NCBI GenBank assembly: GCA_016190505.1
Contig: JACPQM010000069.1
Location: 1-64,000, forward strand
DNA from: Chloroflexota bacterium
GTDB taxonomy: Bacteria; Chloroflexota; Dehalococcoidia; JACPQK01
Length of the DNA stretch: 64,000 bases
Direction of reading: 5' to 3'
Below the pieces are notes generated by a model. It was not told the DNA's origin. It saw nothing but the letters and a program-made list of their open reading frames with translations, and made no database searches. Positions within the stretch are counted from its first letter, which is position 1. Each line of letters begins with the position of its first letter. Below are positions 14,355 through 22,884 of this stretch, in pieces. The translations under genes were made by a program, and so were the position numbers.

Positions 14355-17144
14355 TCAGTCCGTGCGGCGGACGTCTACCCGCGTGCCCCGGTCGCTGGCC
14401 CCGGGCTGGGCGTGGTAGCCGCTGCGCGGCCGGATGTGGTAGTAGCCGCCGGCCAGCTCGATGGGGTTGATGGGCGAAGGCGCCAGGCTCTTGCAGTGCC
14501 GCTTGCCCGCGAACTGGAAGTTCTCCCAGCCATGGTAGATGACCGCCTGCCCCGGCCTGACCGCCGGCGTTACGTGGGCCAGCAGGCGGCAGGAGGCCAC
14601 ATCGTTGAACGCCTCCACGTAGTCACCGTCCCGGATGCCCCGGGACCGGGCGTCCTCGGCGCTCATGAAGATGACCGGCTCGCCGCGCTGCAGGCGCAGC
14701 GTGAGCGGGGCATCGGTCCACAGGCTGTGGATGCTCCACCGGGCGTGCCCGCTGGTCAGTTGCAGCGGATAATCTCCACCCATGGCGGGTATCTCCTTGT
14801 GGGTGGGGAATGCTTCGCCCAGCTCCAGGAACCAGTCGTGGTCAATGTAGAACTGCATGCGCCGGGTGTAGGTAGGGTAAATCTGTCTGTCATGCACGTG
14901 GTAGGTCAGGGGGACGAGAGGCTCTCCGGGCGTGATGTCGCAGGCGCTGTCGGGCATGAAGCGCCCCACCGCGGTGAAGGCGGCGAAGCCCTTTTCCTTG
15001 AAGTCCTCCCACTCCATCTTTTCCAGATTCGCTGCATTGAGGAAGTAGTCGCGGGTGACCGCCTCCTCGTCGTCATCCGTGTAGAGGCCGTGGGTGGTCA
15101 TCTGGTCGTAGAGGTTGTCCAGGCGGCGCTCCCGCCCGTTCCTGTCCTTGAAGGAGAGGATACCCCTGGCCAACGCCCTTTCCTGTAGCTTCGCGGCCAG
15201 CAGGCAGGCGATCTCCCACTCCGACTTGGCCTCGCCCAGGGGCTCGACAACTTTGTTCTGGAGGTGGACGTAGGGGACGTTCTGGACCCCCACCGCGATG
15301 CAGTGTTTCTCGTAGTAGCCAGCCACGGGGAGGACGAAGTCAGAGTACATCGCGGTGGCCCCCAGGCGCGGGTCCAGGGTGATGAGCAGCTTGAGCTTGG
15401 GCAGCAAGTTCTCGATCAGCGTGTTGGTGGCCCGGCAGCGCCGGACGAAGCTGCCCCCGCCCTCGATAACGATGCTGGGTGGCTTTTCAGGACCCGGGAT
15501 GGCGTACTGCCAGCCCCGGGCCAGCGCCTCGTTGACATAATCCGACACCGGCCGTTTCAGGTAAGGGTCCCAGCGGCTGTGCTTCTCGTTGATGTCCGCC
15601 ATGCCGCCGTGGAAGTAGAAGAGGAGGGCCATGTTGAACTGGTTGCCCTGGGCCATTGCCTGGGTCATGTACTCGTGCTGGATCATCTCGTCGGTGTAGC
15701 CGTCCTGGCGCCACTGGGCGAAGCGGGGGTCGCCGGACTCGGCGCTGAGCAGCGCCTCCGCGCCCCGCCGCTGGAGGGAGGCGACGCCGGTATCGGTCAT
15801 AAGCATGGGGTAAGGGTTGTAGCCCGCGCCCTTGCGGCCAAACTGGCCGCACAGCGCCCAGAGCAGTATCTGCGCCCGCTGGACCAGGTCCCCGTGGTAG
15901 TGTTTGCCCCAGCCGGCGCTGGTGACATCGGAGATGGCCCGGGCTGAGGCGAACTCCACCGCCAGTTGCTCGATGAGGCGAGGCGACACGCCGGTGACCT
16001 GGCCCGCCGCCTCCGGCGTGTAGTCTTTCAGGTGCTCTTTGAGGAGATCGAACACGGGGCGGACCTTGACCTTGCCCTGAAGGGTGTCCACCTCGTACTC
16101 GCCCTCCAGCGCCGGCACGATGCCGTCCAGGGCCAGCGTCTTCCAGGGGGCGGTCACCACGCGGCCACTGGCCTCGTCGAAGACGTAGAAGATGTTGTCG
16201 CGCCCGCCCCGCAACATGTCTTTCTGGGTCAGGAACTTGTGGCTGTCAATCCGCACCAGGAGGGGCAGGTCGGTCTGCTCCCGCACGAAGTCCGCCTGGT
16301 ACAGCTTGCGGGAGATGATGACCTGGGCCATAGCCAGGGCCAGGGCGGCATCGGTGCCCGTCCTGATGGGCACCCAGAGGTCGGCGAAGGGGGCTGAGGC
16401 GTTGTAGTCCGGGGTGATGGCGATGACCTTTGTCCCGTGGTAGCGGGCCTCGGACATGAAGTGGAAGTTGGCGATCTGGGTAAAGCCCGGGTTGCAGCCC
16501 CAGACCAGCAGCAAGTCGGCGTAGAACCAGTTGTCCAGGGAGCTGGCGATGGCCACCTTGCCCCAGGTCAGGGCGGCGCCCGGCGCCTCGTCGCCGTCGT
16601 CCACCGTGATGTTGGCGAAGGGCAAGCCGAGCAGGTTGTCCAGGTTATAGAGTCCCGTCATGGCGCTGGCCCCAGCCTGGGTGCCCGACAGGCGCAGTAT
16701 GGCGTCGTTGCCCTCGCTGGCCAGTACATCCAGGAACGCATCGCTGATCTCGGTCAGCGCCTGGTCCCAGGTCACCCGCTGCCACTGTCCATCGCCGCGA
16801 GCGCCGGCCCGTTTGAGGGGGAATCTCACCCGGCCCGGGTGGTACATCTGGTGGGCGTAGCACAGGCCCTTCTGGCAACCCCGGGGGTTGAAGTCGGGGA
16901 CGTCGGGGTCGTTGAACGGGGGATAGACCCCGGCCTGCTCCTCGCGCAGCACGACGCCGTCCTTCTGGTAGATGTTCAGGGCGCAGGCGCGGGCATACCA
17001 GCAGTTGGCGTGGTGTGTTCCGCGCGTCACCTGGTCCCAGTCCCAGGCCCGCTCCCGGAGGGCGGCCAGCCCGTAGGCTGGCTCGTCCCCACCCCCGGGG
17101 TTGCGGTGGCGGAGACCGTGAAGGCCAAGGTCAAGTCTGTTCAT
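14355..17144 (-). CDS. Molybdopterin oxidoreductase, large catalytic subunit (resembles NarG/ethylbenzene dehydrogenase-type, DMSO reductase family)
   Basis: THHANCWYARACALNIYQKDGVVLREEQAG...CQKGLCYAHQMYHPGRVRFPLKR; 929 aa. Confidence 0.88.
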   Translation of the reverse strand: MNRLDLGLHGLRHRNPGGGDEPAYGLAALRERAWDWDQVTRGTHHANCWYARACALNIYQKDGVVLREEQAGVYPPFNDPDVPDFNPRGCQKGLCYAHQMYHPGRVRFPLKRAGARGDGQWQRVTWDQALTEISDAFLDVLASEGNDAILRLSGTQAGASAMTGLYNLDNLLGLPFANITVDDGDEAPGAALTWGKVAIASSLDNWFYADLLLVWGCNPGFTQIANFHFMSEARYHGTKVIAITPDYNASAPFADLWVPIRTGTDAALALAMAQVIISRKLYQADFVREQTDLPLLVRIDSHKFLTQKDMLRGGRDNIFYVFDEASGRVVTAPWKTLALDGIVPALEGEYEVDTLQGKVKVRPVFDLLKEHLKDYTPEAAGQVTGVSPRLIEQLAVEFASARAISDVTSAGWGKHYHGDLVQRAQILLWALCGQFGRKGAGYNPYPMLMTDTGVASLQRRGAEALLSAESGDPRFAQWRQDGYTDEMIQHEYMTQAMAQGNQFNMALLFYFHGGMADINEKHSRWDPYLKRPVSDYVNEALARGWQYAIPGPEKPPSIVIEGGGSFVRRCRATNTLIENLLPKLKLLITLDPRLGATAMYSDFVLPVAGYYEKHCIAVGVQNVPYVHLQNKVVEPLGEAKSEWEIACLLAAKLQERALARGILSFKDRNGRERRLDNLYDQMTTHGLYTDDDEEAVTRDYFLNAANLEKMEWEDFKEKGFAAFTAVGRFMPDSACDITPGEPLVPLTYHVHDRQIYPTYTRRMQFYIDHDWFLELGEAFPTHKEIPAMGGDYPLQLTSGHARWSIHSLWTDAPLTLRLQRGEPVIFMSAEDARSRGIRDGDYVEAFNDVASCRLLAHVTPAVRPGQAVIYHGWENFQFAGKRHCKSLAPSPINPIELAGGYYHIRPRSGYHAQPGASDRGTRVDVRRTD

Positions 17145-17256
17145 GGGTCGCTCCTACGTGCGCAACGGGGTATGTAGCCACTGCAATGACAACTCAATGC
17201 GGCTCAGACAAAGGGCCGGCTTTGCCGTCTCAGGCGAATCACTCAGGCGGTGTGCT

Positions 17257-17709
17257 CTAGCCGCTGTTCTTGATGCCTGGGGCAAACCGCAGGACCAACT
17301 CGCGAAGCTGGCGGACTCTGAATTGAATAGCATCCGCACGTTCATTCCAGGGTTGGCCCATATCATAGTCTGCCTTCTCCCTCAGGCGGAGTAGCCAGAT
17401 CCATTCGCCAGACCACGCAACCCTGGCCCTGGCGCCGAACTCGTCGGGGGCGCCCGAGGTTCCACGAAGAAAGCGCTGTACCAGGCTGTGTATACTTTCC
17501 CGCCCCGCCAAAGGCTGTGCAACAGCTTGCCTAAAGCGTTGATTGTTAACGTTATTGCGAAGATAGAGCATCAGCGCGTAATAATAGCGCGACGCTGCAC
17601 TTCTTTCGTGTGCCTCCGTGCGGTCTGAAGCATCAATGAGGGCCTCGGCCAGATCATAGAAGCTAAGAGGGTCCACTCTCGGCACTCGATTCCACGACGA
17701 AGCTGACAC
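17257..17709 (-). CDS. HEPN-like domain protein (tentative)
   Basis: ERSAASRYYYALMLYLR and LRLREKADYDMG resemble HEPN A(S)RxYYA and RxxADY patterns. Confidence 0.45.
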   Translation of the reverse strand: MSASSWNRVPRVDPLSFYDLAEALIDASDRTEAHERSAASRYYYALMLYLRNNVNNQRFRQAVAQPLAGRESIHSLVQRFLRGTSGAPDEFGARARVAWSGEWIWLLRLREKADYDMGQPWNERADAIQFRVRQLRELVLRFAPGIKNSG

Positions 17710-18031
17710 GGCTCCACTTGGGGTTGAGCCAAAGTCCGCTGCCGGACTCCAGTAACTCGGTTAGCTGACGTCCAGTTTGCAGGCTAAGTTCGATCACCTG
17801 TTGTACAGGCAGTGATAGGCGCCTGACCACGAGTATCATCCAAGATTCGGGGTCATCATGCGGTTCGAGCAGCTCGATGGACGAGTCCGTTATCCACCGT
17901 CCCACGTTTTTGTCTACCAGCCTTCCCATCTTCGTGACCAGTTCACCAAGTTCAGGATCCTCGCGGATCCTTTGGAGAGCTGCCGAGGTTAGCTTTGGCG
18001 CGCGCGGGGGTTTGGTCACGGTCTGCTTCAT
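17663..18031 (-). CDS. Hypothetical partner of the HEPN-like gene (122 aa)
   Basis: Overlaps the downstream ORF; same orientation; compact two-gene arrangement. Confidence 0.5.
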   Translation of the reverse strand: MKQTVTKPPRAPKLTSAALQRIREDPELGELVTKMGRLVDKNVGRWITDSSIELLEPHDDPESWMILVVRRLSLPVQQVIELSLQTGRQLTELLESGSGLWLNPKWSRVSFVVESSAESGPS

Positions 18032-18104
18032 GCCTGTCCCTCTTCTTTGTTTGTTGCGTGTGCCGGGCGTAGCCTATCTCAAACAAGAGTCTACCTGCTT
18101 TTCA

Positions 18105-18248
18105 CTAGAGAGTAAACAAGTGTGGTGGGTCTCGGGTGACCCCGTCCCAGGCGCGCTCCCGGAGGGCGGCCAGACCGTATGCGGGCTCGTCGCCGCCCCC
18201 GGGGTTGCGGTGGCGCAGGCCATGCAGGGCCAGCTTCAAGCTGTTCAT
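18105..18248 (-). pseudogene. Duplicated 5' fragment of the molybdopterin oxidoreductase gene
   Basis: MNSLKLALHGLRHRNPGGGDEPAYGLAALRERAWDGVTR versus MNRLDLGLHGLRHRNPGGGDEPAYGLAALRERAWDWDQVTR at 17144. Confidence 0.85.
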
Positions 18249-18278
18249 TATTCACTCTCCAATGCCGTTGTTCCCCAC

Positions 18279-18307
18279 TGAGGGGCACGGCGCGCCATGC
18301 CCCTACG
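18279..18307. repeat. REP-like palindrome copy 1, contains the RAYT stop codon
   Basis: tgaggggcacggcgcgccatgcccctacg. Confidence 0.8.
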
Positions 18308-18752
18308 GAGCCGCCGATGGGTTCTCGGGGTCCTGTGCCCATTGAGCGGGATTGGTGGCGACGTACTCCCGAATGGCATACAGGTCCTCGTCGCCACGGA
18401 CGACGCGTTCGTAATAGTTGCGCTGCCACACCGGGGCGCCAAGCGTGCCGCGCAACTTATTGATGCGCCTGGACGTCGCAGACTTGAAGGCCCCCACGAT
18501 GGTTGCTAATGAACCCGCTATGGGCCTGCTAAACGTAGGGGCATGGCGCGCCATGCCCCTACGGTCTGTCAACCAGATGACGGCGTGGACATGGTTGGGC
18601 ATGACGATGAAGGCGTCCAGGGTCACGTTTTCCCGGCCCCGCCCGGTCCGCTCCCATTCCTCGTGCACGATGAGGCCCGCCGCGTTCACGCGCATTTCCG
18701 CGTTTATCACGTCGCCGAATATGCACGCCTTTTGGTGAACGCATATGGTCAC
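18303..18752 (-). CDS. REP-associated tyrosine transposase (RAYT/IS200-like); homology extends in frame to 18815, after an in-frame TAG
   Basis: HHHRRSIRLPGYDYTQPGAYFVTICVHQKACIFG...FIVMPNHVHAVIWL...WQRNYYERVVRGDEDLYAIREYVATNPAQW. Confidence 0.87.
   Translation of the reverse strand: MTICVHQKACIFGDVINAEMRVNAAGLIVHEEWERTGRGRENVTLDAFIVMPNHVHAVIWLTDRRGMARHAPTFSRPIAGSLATIVGAFKSATSRRINKLRGTLGAPVWQRNYYERVVRGDEDLYAIREYVATNPAQWAQDPENPSAAP
18534..18563. repeat. REP-like palindrome copy 2 (perfect, 30 nt), inside the RAYT ORF
   Basis: cgtaggggcatggcgcgccatgcccctacg; encodes RGMARHAPT in frame. Confidence 0.92.
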
Positions 18753-18902
18753 GAAATAGGCGCCCGGCTGGGTGTAGTCATAGCCCGGCAGACGAATTGA
18801 GCGACGGTGGTGGTGCTATGGGTCAAAGGGCACGGACGGATCTCCTGGCCGGAACCCGCTGACTGACGTGGTGACCAAGTACGGGCACAGGGGGGTGGCA
18901 AA

Positions 18903-18932
18903 CGCAGGGGCATGGCGCGCCATGCCCCTACG
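18903..18932. repeat. REP-like palindrome copy 3, contains the hyuB-like stop codon
   Basis: cgcaggggcatggcgcgccatgcccctacg. Confidence 0.9.
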
Positions 18933-21117
18933 GGGCCAACCACCCAGCCAGGGCGTCGGTCGCTACCGAATCGTACATGGTGGGGCCTTTCTTGCGGCGG
19001 GGCTGGACGTCCAGCAGGTGGCCGCAGTGGGGGCAGGCGAACTGGCGCAGGACGAACGTGTCCCAGGCAAAGCGGTTCCACGGGCTGTAGGTGTCCAGGC
19101 CCACCTCGAGGACGGCCGCATGGCGGCGGAAGTCCTGCCGGCCGCTGCCTAGCGTTTGGCCGCAGCGCTGGCAGGCCCACACAGTCCCATCCGCCCCAGC
19201 CAGCAGCGTTACGGCGTCGCCCAGTCGTAGGGGCGACCGGCCGGTCGCCCCTACAGCGCTGGGATCGGTATGCTGGCCTGGCCGGCCTACCTGGCCCAAC
19301 AAGCGCTCCTGGCGCAGCCGCTGCCTCAGGGCCTGCGTCTCACCCGCAAGCACGGCCTTGTTGTGGACGTCCAGGGCAACGCCGTAGACCTGCCGGCACA
19401 CCTCCAGGGAGCAGGCGCCGTTCAGGTAGTCGGCCAGCACGCGCTCAGGGTCGCGCTCCAGGGGGTCGCCGTAGCCGGCGCCACCGGCCTGGACGGAGAC
19501 ATACACGTCGCCCCGCCGCAGCTTGACCACCACGCGGGACTTCAGCACCTGGGTGCTTCGGGCAGCAAGCTCGTCGTAGCCCCCCTGAGTCCGGCCCCGG
19601 GCCATGGCCTCCAAGGCGTCGGTGCCTCGGAGCAAGAACGTGGGCTGGGCCGGCGTGGGTAACCCGCCGTACAGTCCCCGGCCCTCGGGGTGGAACGCGC
19701 ACCCCGCCAAGTTGAGAAGCTGCACCGGCGCCGGACTCTTGTGGGGTGTGAGGGCCACCTCGGTGCCCAGGCCACCCCGGTACTTGCCCGGCCCGCCGGT
19801 GTCCTGGGCGTGCTTGCGGTACAGGTAAAGCACAGGGTAGAGCCGCTCGTAGACTTCGACGTTGCCCATGGCCATCATGGGCGCGCCAGCCAGGTGCACG
19901 GTATCGGGGCCGTCGCGGTAGCTCAGGGCGCCGCCGCCACCGGCCTGGTCAATGAGGGTTATGGCATACACCTCGCCGCGGCGGTTGAGGCCGGACACCA
20001 CCGGGCGCTTGGTGGAGGGGACCCAGTTGGCCTGCGACTCGTGCCGGTACTTGTCCGAGGCGGCGAACATCTTGTCCAGCGCCGTGGACACCAGGCACTG
20101 CGCGAGGTAGGCGGCAGCCGTCCCCCCCTGCCCCACGCCCGCCGGATGCCTGGCATGGACCAGCGTGCCCTCGGTGGTGAGCACTTCCAGGTTGCGCTTG
20201 AAGGCGCCGGGCGCCCAGGGCATGTCGTAGCACAGCTCGACCAGGATGGTGGCCATCACCGAGCCTTCCAGCAGGTGCTGTGTCGCATTGACCATGGCCG
20301 GGGCCTGCGGGCTGCTGTCCCGCAAGTCCAGGACCAGCCTGTCTCCGGCCTTGGTGGCCACTAGCCTCACCCTGTAGAGGCGGTCGTAGTCCAGGAAGCC
20401 CTCCTGGCGCCAGGTGCCGTCAGGCAGCTCCCGAAGGCGGCGGGCCATGGCCTGCTGGGCCACGTCCAGGATGCGCTGCTGGGCCTCGATGAACGTCTCC
20501 ACGCCGTAGCGCCGGATGGTCTCGTGAATGCGCGCGCGCGCCCGGACAATGGCGGCCAGACGCCCGCGCATGTCCAGGGCATTGAAGGCGGGCGTCCGGC
20601 TGTTGCGCAGGACTACCGCCTCGATGTCCTCCCGGACGCTGCCCGCCTCCACGATCTTGACGGGGGGAATGAGGGGCGCCTCGCCATAGACGTCCCTGGC
20701 CTGGGCGCCATAGCCTCCGGCCAGGGGGCCACCGACGTCCATCTCGTGGAGGGAGACCCCAGCCCAGGCCACCAGCTCCCCATCCCAGAAGATGGGGGCT
20801 ACCATGACGGTGTCGTTCTGGTGTCCAGCGCCCGCCCAGGGGTCGTTGGTGTAGAACATGTCGCCGTCGCGGATGCCTGGGTTCAGAGCATACCGGCCCA
20901 GGATGTGCTTCACCGTGGTGTCGAAGCCCAGAGACAGCCGGAGCACGTAGTTCCCGATGCACAGGGCGTCCCCCGACGGGGTGAGCACCGCAGAGTTGGC
21001 GTCGTAGGCCTCGTACACCGTGGGCGAGCCCGTGGTGCGCACCGTCACCTGAATCAGCTCGTCGTTGATGGCCTGGAGCCGGTGGCGGAGCACCTCGAGA
21101 GTGACCGGGTCAACCAT
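18928..21117 (-). CDS. Hydantoinase B/oxoprolinase family protein
   Basis: MVDPVTLEVLRHRLQAINDELIQVTVRTTGSPTVYEAYDANSAVLTPSGD; FYTNDPWAGAGHQNDTVMVAP. Confidence 0.93.
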   Translation of the reverse strand: MVDPVTLEVLRHRLQAINDELIQVTVRTTGSPTVYEAYDANSAVLTPSGDALCIGNYVLRLSLGFDTTVKHILGRYALNPGIRDGDMFYTNDPWAGAGHQNDTVMVAPIFWDGELVAWAGVSLHEMDVGGPLAGGYGAQARDVYGEAPLIPPVKIVEAGSVREDIEAVVLRNSRTPAFNALDMRGRLAAIVRARARIHETIRRYGVETFIEAQQRILDVAQQAMARRLRELPDGTWRQEGFLDYDRLYRVRLVATKAGDRLVLDLRDSSPQAPAMVNATQHLLEGSVMATILVELCYDMPWAPGAFKRNLEVLTTEGTLVHARHPAGVGQGGTAAAYLAQCLVSTALDKMFAASDKYRHESQANWVPSTKRPVVSGLNRRGEVYAITLIDQAGGGGALSYRDGPDTVHLAGAPMMAMGNVEVYERLYPVLYLYRKHAQDTGGPGKYRGGLGTEVALTPHKSPAPVQLLNLAGCAFHPEGRGLYGGLPTPAQPTFLLRGTDALEAMARGRTQGGYDELAARSTQVLKSRVVVKLRRGDVYVSVQAGGAGYGDPLERDPERVLADYLNGACSLEVCRQVYGVALDVHNKAVLAGETQALRQRLRQERLLGQVGRPGQHTDPSAVGATGRSPLRLGDAVTLLAGADGTVWACQRCGQTLGSGRQDFRRHAAVLEVGLDTYSPWNRFAWDTFVLRQFACPHCGHLLDVQPRRKKGPTMYDSVATDALAGWLAP
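19227..19254. repeat. Perfect 28-nt palindrome inserted in frame in the hydantoinase B gene
   Basis: gtaggggcgaccggccggtcgcccctac; encodes VGATGRSPLR. Confidence 0.92.
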
Positions 21118-21170
21118 TAGTGTGCCTCCCGAATGTTAGTCCCAAGTCCAAGACCTAGCAGACCCCTTGC

Positions 21171-22313
21171 CTAGCCCTGCCCTTCGGCCTCCACAGAGAA
21201 GTCTGGCTCGATATCGAGAAGAATATGCTCTCCATCGCGCTTGACACCGCGCACTATCACCGGGCGGTTCATGAGAGGACCAACAACGTCATCATATAGC
21301 TCGTGTTCAATCTTCCAACGCAGACGATCGCCAGTGCCGACGCCGATGTCTATCCAGAGGAGGTCAAGATGAGCTCCCCGCAGCACCCCCCTGAACTCGA
21401 CGCTCTCGCCAGTGCCAGGATAATGCACCGCGGAGAGACTGTGCTTGATCCGGTCCATGACGCCCGAATAAAACACCACTCGCTGCAACCCCGCTGTAGT
21501 CATCTTGGCGAATTCCACGCTCGTTACCCTTCTGCCATCCGGGATCATATTGCGAAGAAGTTTCAAGATCACGTCGCGGTAGTCTTGTCGGGGTATCACG
21601 TCTTCAATTGCAGCATTCCGGAAATCGCCTCGCTCCACCGTCCCGAGCGCTGCTGCGATATTGAGCATGCTATCGGCTATGTCACGAGGTTTGACGGAGC
21701 GGGGGATGAGCTCAAGTTGGAGAGGCTCCTCGAAATAGACGCCAAATCTATAGCTGCCGGCCATTGGCTGGGTCACGTAGGGCTTGCACACCATTTGGAC
21801 CGCCTTTGGTGCTGGTCCCCGGAACCTCAGGGCGAAACCGCCCAGCCATTCAACGATTCGTAGGCTAAGGCTTTGAACTCCCTGGAACCTGTCGATGATG
21901 AGGTCAACAGGTGCTAACCCTTGTCTCACTTCCTTGCCGCGAAGGACAACCTCCACCATCTTCCCTTCAGTGTCTGCTGCAGCCTTGCCGATTCGCCGGT
22001 TCTCCCAAATCACTTGCAGCAACTCTTCGATTTGCGACCTGGCGAATTCCGGCAGAGTAGGGTCAGGCAGCAATTGGCAAGCGACCAATTCCGCCTCCCG
22101 CTCCAGCTCTGCCTTGTAGTAGCATGACACAGCACTGACGGCCAAGATCCCTTTCGTACGCGGGTTCTCCGGTGCCACGTACTTCAGAGCTTCCACCTCG
22201 GACCTGGCAGCGAGGGCGTAGTGCCTGCGCGCCTCATCCCTGCGTCCCTCGCGCATGGCCAGGTCCGCAGATTCGAGGGCTTCCTCAGCCAAACGGTGGT
22301 GTTGGTTAACCAT
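21171..22313 (-). CDS. Unknown protein (about 380 aa), second gene of the cassette between hydantoinase A and B genes
   Basis: ORF 21171-22367; probable start MVNQHHRLAEEALESADLAMREGRRDEARRHYALAAR (TPR/MIT-like N-terminus), overlapping the upstream stop. Confidence 0.6.
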   Translation of the reverse strand: MVNQHHRLAEEALESADLAMREGRRDEARRHYALAARSEVEALKYVAPENPRTKGILAVSAVSCYYKAELEREAELVACQLLPDPTLPEFARSQIEELLQVIWENRRIGKAAADTEGKMVEVVLRGKEVRQGLAPVDLIIDRFQGVQSLSLRIVEWLGGFALRFRGPAPKAVQMVCKPYVTQPMAGSYRFGVYFEEPLQLELIPRSVKPRDIADSMLNIAAALGTVERGDFRNAAIEDVIPRQDYRDVILKLLRNMIPDGRRVTSVEFAKMTTAGLQRVVFYSGVMDRIKHSLSAVHYPGTGESVEFRGVLRGAHLDLLWIDIGVGTGDRLRWKIEHELYDDVVGPLMNRPVIVRGVKRDGEHILLDIEPDFSVEAEGQG

Positions 22314-22872
22314 ACCGCCCCACAGCCTCTTCCAATAGCACCAAACGCTCCTTAAATCCAACCACACAGGCGATTGCCGGTAGATTCGGCGGACGACTGA
22401 CTACCTGTCTGACCTTCTCAGTCAGTCGCCTTCGGATCTCTCCCTGGTCGCCTCGATTCACGCCGGAGACCTCCAACTTGCTAGCAGCTTCAAAGTCGTC
22501 GGAGGAAGTTCCTAGGGGCGCACAGTACCAGTCAGCTCCGGTCCTTGATTCAGCCCGGCTCACCGCCAGCAGTCCAAGTTCCCCTTCCACTACTGATAGC
22601 GCAACAGAGTAAGCACCGTCCCGCGTCCTGTCTTCTTCGTTGTTCATAGAAGGCAAGGCCCCATGCGTAGGCTCCGGGTAAGCCAGCGTCCACCTCGACG
22701 TTCGTGGGCCTCGCTCCACCAGTATATCTACCGGCGGCTGGTGGTGCTCTCGGAAGCATAGCACCGCTGCATCAGCATAGACCTCACAGAGCGGCTGGTA
22801 AAGCCCTGGATGGCGTTGGTGGAGTAAGTGCAATGCAGGCAGTTGGCCTCGGAAAATAGAGCCATCGCCCAT
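22306..22872 (-). CDS. Unknown protein (188 aa), first gene of the cassette
   Basis: Good SD (TAAGGAGGTACACTTATG); GADWYCAPLGTSSDDFEAASKLEVSG. Confidence 0.6.
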   Translation of the reverse strand: MGDGSIFRGQLPALHLLHQRHPGLYQPLCEVYADAAVLCFREHHQPPVDILVERGPRTSRWTLAYPEPTHGALPSMNNEEDRTRDGAYSVALSVVEGELGLLAVSRAESRTGADWYCAPLGTSSDDFEAASKLEVSGVNRGDQGEIRRRLTEKVRQVVSRPPNLPAIACVVGFKERLVLLEEAVGRYG

Positions 22873-22884
22873 AAGTGTACCTCC

